Source of the DNA: Prosopocoilus inquinatus
Lineage: Eukaryota > Arthropoda > Insecta > Coleoptera > Lucanidae
DNA: 64,000 nucleotides
Assembly: GCA_036172665.1 (NCBI GenBank)
Contig: CM069871.1
Coordinates: 248,001 to 312,000 of the forward strand
Reading direction: 5' to 3'
The position numbers and the translations under genes are program-made. The first letter of the stretch is position 1. Every line of letters starts with the position of its first letter. Positions 56,705-64,000 of the stretch are shown piece after piece. The notes under the pieces were generated by a model that was given only the letters and a program-made list of their open reading frames with translations, was not told where the DNA came from and did no database searches.

Positions 56705-57379
56705 TGACAATTGAACATAATAATCTGATATAGGTTGGAATTCTGCACAAGAGGGCCTCTGGTACTCTGCTGTGGAATGCAAAAGGGGAGCCAACCACGT
56801 AGGGGACAAAAACTCGGTCATCCCTCAATAATTCAATCAAAGAAACACTTCTTTCAAAAAAATACACAAACCGAATCTACATGACTGACCTTCATTGGGT
56901 CCCAAAAACGATTTCTTTACGGATTCCCAACTCCTGCCCGACTTGTTATACCTTCCTTCTAAAATCGCGCTGTTTAAAAATCCCTCCGCGCTTCAAAACC
57001 TGCCCAGGAACTGGAGCCACCTAACGCATCCCTTCAGAACTGTGTAGTACTTATCAATTTTTGAGTGGGCGAAATAGCGTTAATTTTCACTTGGTCGTTT
57101 CTTACGCCTCAGCAAAAGAAATGCGTTATCCAACAGGAGGTTTAGCCTTTAAGCTCACTTGATGCTTGATAATAATTTTGAATTCGCGACTCGAATTAAA
57201 ATTAAAAATTTCGTTCTTCCTCAAACATCAGTTTCTTCCGTACTTGGACAAAAAAATAAACAAGAAATTCAGGAAAACAAAGCTGGTGGAATTCCAAGAA
57301 GACTTAAAAAGAAAATTGCTTGCATAGTGTCTTTATTTATCATTTACTATTATTCACATTATGAGATTGGTATCATAAT
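56705..57379. other. Intergenic, no gene
   Basis: No recognisable coding sequence or repeat structure. Confidence 0.55.
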
Positions 57380-58328
<949 letters not shown>

Positions 58329-58366
58329 TTTCTTCACTGAATTGATTTTGCTGAATCCACTGCGCC

Positions 58367-58388
58367 TTTTATATCCCCCGCCTTATCT
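58367..58388 (-). promoter_or_regulatory. Gene 15 promoter: TATA box and GATA motif
   Basis: TATAAAA at 58373-58367 on the minus strand, followed at once by AGATAAG (plus-strand CTTATCT 58382-58388). Confidence 0.6.
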
Positions 58389-58830
58389 TTCCTTGTGTTT
58401 TCCCGGAATTTGCACGCGCTGATAAACCGCGAAAAAATCCATCCACGAGACAATCAACGAAATCAAAGGGAAAGCGAGAAAAAGTGAAGTGAACTTTGGA
58501 CAATTTTGAGAGCGTTTTCGTAGTGCGTCGTTTGGTAGCGTCAGGGATTTACAAAATTTCGGATTTTTTTCCAGATAAGTTAATCGATTAGTTCCGTCAA
58601 TATTGACACAGATTGCTTTGTACAGGGAAAAAAATGTGAAGAATGAACTCACGATAAATACTTGACGGCGAACAAAAAATGACGGTTATCTCGATTTACA
58701 GAACAAACAAAGTAGAGGAGTCAGTCTAGACTGACTAACTTGACAATGGAGTATCGTTATTGAAATTTTCGTAGACCATGAAAAAAACTATAACTCTAAC
58801 ATAAGTACAAACAGAGCAGCCTTAGGGGCG

Positions 58831-58963
58831 TATTCTGTAACTTTTTAACGGGCTGTTAAAATTTAGAGGTCATTTAAAATTCAAAATGCAGCTCCATGAT
58901 TGGTTGTTACCGTAGCAACAAAATTTAACACCCCTTTAAATTTAGCGGATTTGATACAGAATA
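58831..58963. mobile_element. Short MITE-like inverted repeat
   Basis: TATTCTGTAA at 58831 mirrors ATACAGAATA at 58954-58963, with further inner complementarity around CATTTAAAAT/AAATTTA. About 133 bp, non-coding. Confidence 0.5.
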
Positions 58964-59089
58964 GATCTCTTAACCAGTAACCTTTTAAAAATCCTATTAG
59001 AGGACGAATCGTTACATTTTCAATTTTTCCTCGAAAAATTCGGTGCTCGCATTCTGAAAGATAATACATAGTTGCTTTATAAAAATAAA

Positions 59090-60965
59090 GGGCGACGCAA
59101 TTTCGCGAAATATAACAAAAATTGCACTTGTCGTTGCATTTTTGAGTTCCTGAGTAAATTCTAGCCTGAAATGATGGGTCGCACCACGGGTCTATCTTGA
59201 TTGGTTCTCGAGTTGCACCATCAAAAACAAATGAAAAAACTCGAAAACCGTTCACGCCAGACCCACGATGCGACCCATCAGCTCGGGCTAGAATTTACTC
59301 AGGAATTCAAAAATGTCTGAATCTGCAGTGTTCAGTTAAAAAAATGAATGATTTTGATTCGATAATTTTTTGACCGGTCCGCGTTTCCTTTTACGTTTTG
59401 CTAACACTTTTCACGCATTTTTGGGAAACGAAAAAAAATTCAAAATATAGATGTGTTTTAAAACGAAAATTTAATTTACAGGGTGGTTCCCAATTCTTTC
59501 TCGATATTTTCAGAGTGAATTTAACATAAAAAATGAGATCACTTTTTATATTATTTTTTTTTTCTTTCTAAAAGTGAATAATAATGATGTGGCTCATAAA
59601 ATAAAATTTTCTACGAATATTTCTATTTATTTCTAGTTAAGTCGCGACATCGTACGAGCAATTTTTAATTTAAAACCAAATTTTTTGCATTTCGAAATTT
59701 TCTAAGAATTTAAAAAAAAATTTTTTTTTCTGTGAAAATTTAAGTGGCAACATCATGCGACCAATTTACCGGTGCATTTTTGAGCAATAAAAAAATCATT
59801 CAATGAATTTAATGTATTAAAGAGAGACGAAAATAAAATGAAAAGCAAAATTAAAATATTTAATCATTTGAATTATAAAAAAAAATGAGCAACGCATTTT
59901 CGCGGAATATACGAAAATCGCACTCCTCGTTGCATTTTTGATTCCCTGAGTAAATTCTAGCCTGAAATGATGGGTCGCACCACGGGTCTATCTTGATTGG
60001 TTCTCGAGTTGCGCCATCAAAAACAAATGAAAAAACTCGAAAACCGTTCACGCCAGACCCACGATGCGACCCATCAGCTCGGGCTAGAATTTACTCAGGA
60101 ATTCAAAAATGTCTGAATCTGCAGTGTTCAGTTAAAAAAATCAATGATTTTGATTCGATAATTTTTTGACCGGTTGACGTTTTGCTAACCCTTTTCACGC
60201 ATTTTTGAGAAACGAAAAAAAAATTCAAAATATAGATGTGTTTTAAAACGAAAATTTAATTTACAGGGTGGTTCCCAATTCTTTCCCGATATTTTCAGAG
60301 TGAATTTAACATAAAAAATGAGATCACTTTTTATATTATTTTCTTTTCTTTCAAAAAGTTAATAATAATGATGTGGCTCATAAAATAAATTTTTCTACGA
60401 ATATTTCTATTTATTTCTAGTTAAGTCGCGACATCGTACGAGCAATTTTTGATTTAAAACCAATTTCCTAGCATTTTGAAAATTTTTAAGAATTTAAAAA
60501 ATTTGTTTTTCTGTGACAGTTTAAGTGGCGACATCGTGCGACCAAATTGCCGGCGCATTTCTGGGCAACAAAAAAATTCATTCAATAAATTCGACGTGTT
60601 GAAGAGGGACGAAAATAAAATAAAACGCAAAATTAAAATATTTAATCATTTGAATTACAAAAGAAAAAAATGAGCAACGCATTTTCGCGAAATATACGAA
60701 AATCACACTCCTCGTTGCATTTTTGATTCCCTGAGTAAATTCTAGCCTGAAATGATGGGTCGCACCACGGGTCTATCTTGATTGGTTCTCGAGTTGCGCC
60801 ATCAAAAACAAATGAAAAAACTCGAAAACCGTTCACGCCAGACCCACGATGCGACCCATCAGCTCGGGCTAGAATTTACTCAGCAATTCAAAAATGCTTG
60901 AATCTGCAGTGTTTAGTTAAAAAAAAATCAATGATTTTGATTTATTTTTCAATGATTTTTTGATA
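59090..60965. repeat. Tandem array, period about 790 bp, with a strong palindrome in each unit
   Basis: Three palindromic modules (59138-59314, 59933-60111, 60718-60896), each about 178 bp, are separated by two nearly identical spacers (59315-59932 and 60112-60717). In each module the left arm (CTGAGTAAATTCTAGCC... ATGGGTCGCA) is the inverted copy of the right arm (TGCGACCCAT... GGCTAGAATTTACTCAG), with about 60 bp paired. The same minus-strand frame (MNGFRVFSFVFDGATREP) appears in each module only because the modules are copies. Confidence 0.8.
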
Positions 60966-61354
60966 GGTCCGGTTTGTTTCTATTATTTAAGTTATAAATT
61001 GAAAATTAAAAATTATCAAAACAAGGAAAAAGGGACGGAAGAAGTTAAGTGCAAGAAATACAAGTGAAACATTCGTCAATTTGAAATCAAAGATGAAAAA
61101 CAAAGACGAAAGGAAAAACGAATTAAGAAGAAAAAAGATCAAGAAATTAAAAAATCAACATAGTATTTCATCTGAGAAGAAAAAAAAAGGAAATACATCT
61201 CCAGTTTAAGAAGCAGGGCCGAGAGTAAAAAGGATTATAACAAACCCTGACTCTATCCAAAGAGACTAAGAATAATTAAAAGAGACGTAATTCACACATA
61301 AATTGAATAAATAAATAAGTAACAAAATTTCTTACTGCAATCAGTTTATCTCCC

Positions 61355-61676
61355 TATACACGCATTTCGACAGCTGAACTGCCATCTTCAGTACATACAC
61401 CCACTCGCAACTTAAACGAAAAACACTTCATGGATTCTGTAATTGGTACGAACCCGAAGACGTTTTCCTCACCAAATCTCGAACAAATGTCGGTGTGAAA
61501 CGGAAGATATTCTCCTCGCCTAATCAATCGCCACTGGACGTAAAAGATAGTTACACATATTTTACCTTGAGATTTGGCAAGGAGAATATCCTCTGGGGTT
61601 CGTATCAACCAACCAGTTGAAGTTTTTATAAGTTGTGTGTTGAAGATGACGGCTTAGCAGTCGAAATGCAGCTATA
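61355..61676. mobile_element. Inverted pair of a GAAGATGGC...GTCGAAATG motif
   Basis: The complement of 61355-61391 and the sequence at 61641-61676 are about 80% alike (TGAAGATG...GTCGAAATGC). Such CTGAAGATG...GTCGAAA strings are often seen at the ends of Penelope-like retroelements, so a remnant is possible. No reverse transcriptase or nuclease motif is visible; the minus-strand frame at 61354-61608 is uncharacterised. Confidence 0.4.
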
Positions 61677-62080
61677 AATTGAATAGTTACGGCAAGAGAA
61701 CTTTCTTTAATTTATTTAAGAAGATAATAAAAATCTTGAAATTATTGAATGGAAGAAAAAAATAGAAAGAAAAACGAACAAATTTATAAACGCTGTAAAA
61801 AATCAAAGAAGTTAAAAGTTATTTTAAAAAATGCAAGAGAAGAAGGAAATTTGCAAAAGAAGAAGAAAATTGTACTGACAGTCCTGAAGAGCAGAAATTT
61901 AAGAATATAAGGAAAACAAACAAAAATAATTAACTCAACGTTTATTTATTTTTTTAATTAAATAATAAGTCGCGTTTGGATTTCGAGCATCGTACCTCAA
62001 AGTCGTTGAAGTTTTTTTCCTGTATCTGGATTTATCTGTGCTTCTCGAAATCTGAATAAAAAAAAAAAAAACACAGACGA

Positions 62081-62102
62081 AGATAACAGATGATATATAA
62101 AG
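62081..62102 (+). promoter_or_regulatory. Gene 16 promoter: GATA motif and TATA box
   Basis: AGATAAC at 62081-62087 and TATAAAG at 62096-62102, 37 bp before the ATG. Confidence 0.6.
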
Positions 62103-62138
62103 CGAGAACGAAAACAATTTTCGATTAAACCATCAAAG

Positions 62139-63410
<1,272 letters not shown>

Positions 63411-64000
63411 GTTTTATAATTTTTGTAGAAAAAAAAAGAAAGACCAAATAAATTTTTTCTTATGAAGAAATGAGTTGAAACCTCCTCCTTCATTTGTGTG
63501 TCGGAAACAGAAATGCAAAATGCAACTCGATCAGCGCCTACTAGCATGGGCGTAGCCAAAGTAGGGCAAATGGGATAATTGCCCACCCGTAGCCCATGGG
63601 GGGATAAAAAAAAACTATTTCAATTTTCTCTGTAATTAGTTTATTAAATTAATTACAGTCTTTTCATTTTGGCTTTCTGCTTTTGTCACAATTGTTTCCC
63701 TACTTGTCAAATCATTTTGCACTTTCGAAAATGTCATGTCTATGTCAAGTAGGAAAACCATTTGACAAATTGGTAAAAAGCGAAAACCAAAAGAAAAAGG
63801 CTGTGAATTAAAAAAAATGGGTCGTTGATTAGAAGGCAAAAGCAAAACTGAAACAAATGCGGATAAAATCGAAAAAAAAAAATAAGAGAAATATGATGTG
63901 AAAAGGGTAACGGTGGAAAAAAGTCGGTTCGAAACAAAAAGATAAATGAAAAGTGCAGAAGGTCAGGGAGGGCGAGGTGAGGCGAGAAAAAATGAAGAAC
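63411..64000. other. Intergenic, no gene; possible transposon end
   Basis: 63546-63600 has an imperfect palindrome (CATGGGCGTAGCC...GTAGCCCATGGGG) resembling a DNA transposon terminus. The rest is AT-rich with an A/G-rich right edge. Nothing coding. Confidence 0.5.

Noticed and set aside
59860..60836. Repeated minus-strand frames starting MNGFRVFSFVFDGATREP
   Set aside because: They are three copies of the arms of a palindromic repeat and differ beyond the repeat; they are not a conserved gene.

Overview
The window is insect nuclear DNA, most likely from a beetle or another holometabolous insect. Genes have short introns with GT-AG ends, introns and spacers are AT-rich, and there are many small transposon remnants. 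There are no bacterial operon features. Essentially all recognisable coding content is one family: secreted S1A (trypsin/chymotrypsin fold) serine proteases. I assembled 14 complete genes, one gene cut by the left edge, and one truncated pseudogene. I did not identify the species. || Gene structure: almost every copy has four exons. Exon 1 (46 or 49 nt) encodes the signal peptide and ends in phase 1. Exon 2 carries the IVGG activation site and the catalytic His, and ends in phase 2. Exon 3 (400 or 403 nt) carries the catalytic Asp and ends in phase 0 after the Asp189-Ala-Cys-Gln stretch. Exon 4 (147 or 150 nt) starts at GDSGGP. Most copies keep Asp189, Gly216 and Gly226, so they are predicted trypsins. 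TATA boxes lie roughly 50-90 bp upstream of most start codons, with GATA motifs (TTATC/GATAA) close behind. That arrangement suggests coordinated midgut expression. || Layout. 1-399: partial trypsin (-). 2.8-3.8 kb: catalytically dead protease homolog (-), paired with a tandem active copy at 6.7-7.8 kb (-). 10.7-12.9 and 16.3-17.4 kb: two related trypsins (-). 17.9-20.8 kb: pyrimidine-rich long tandem repeat. 22.4-44.5 kb: a repeatedly duplicated head-to-head arrangement of a minus-strand trypsin and a plus-strand protease with unusual activation and pocket residues (22.4/25.9, then 30.2 alone, 34.5/37.8 pseudogene, 40.2/43.5). 46.0-47.4, 51.6-54.6 and 57.4-58.3 kb: three more divergent trypsins (-). 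62.1-63.4 kb: a plus-strand trypsin. Between them lie palindromic MITE-like elements, a hAT-like element with an 8-bp target duplication, a solo LTR with a 4-bp target duplication, and a 790-bp-period tandem array. || Joint role (inference): a diversifying set of digestive gut proteases. It shows recent duplication, birth of a pseudoenzyme and a pseudogene, and substitutions at positions 189, 193, 216 and 226 that could change specificity or sensitivity to protein inhibitors of dietary plants. All exon joins were inferred by eye from splice signals, reading frame and family alignment, with no transcript evidence.
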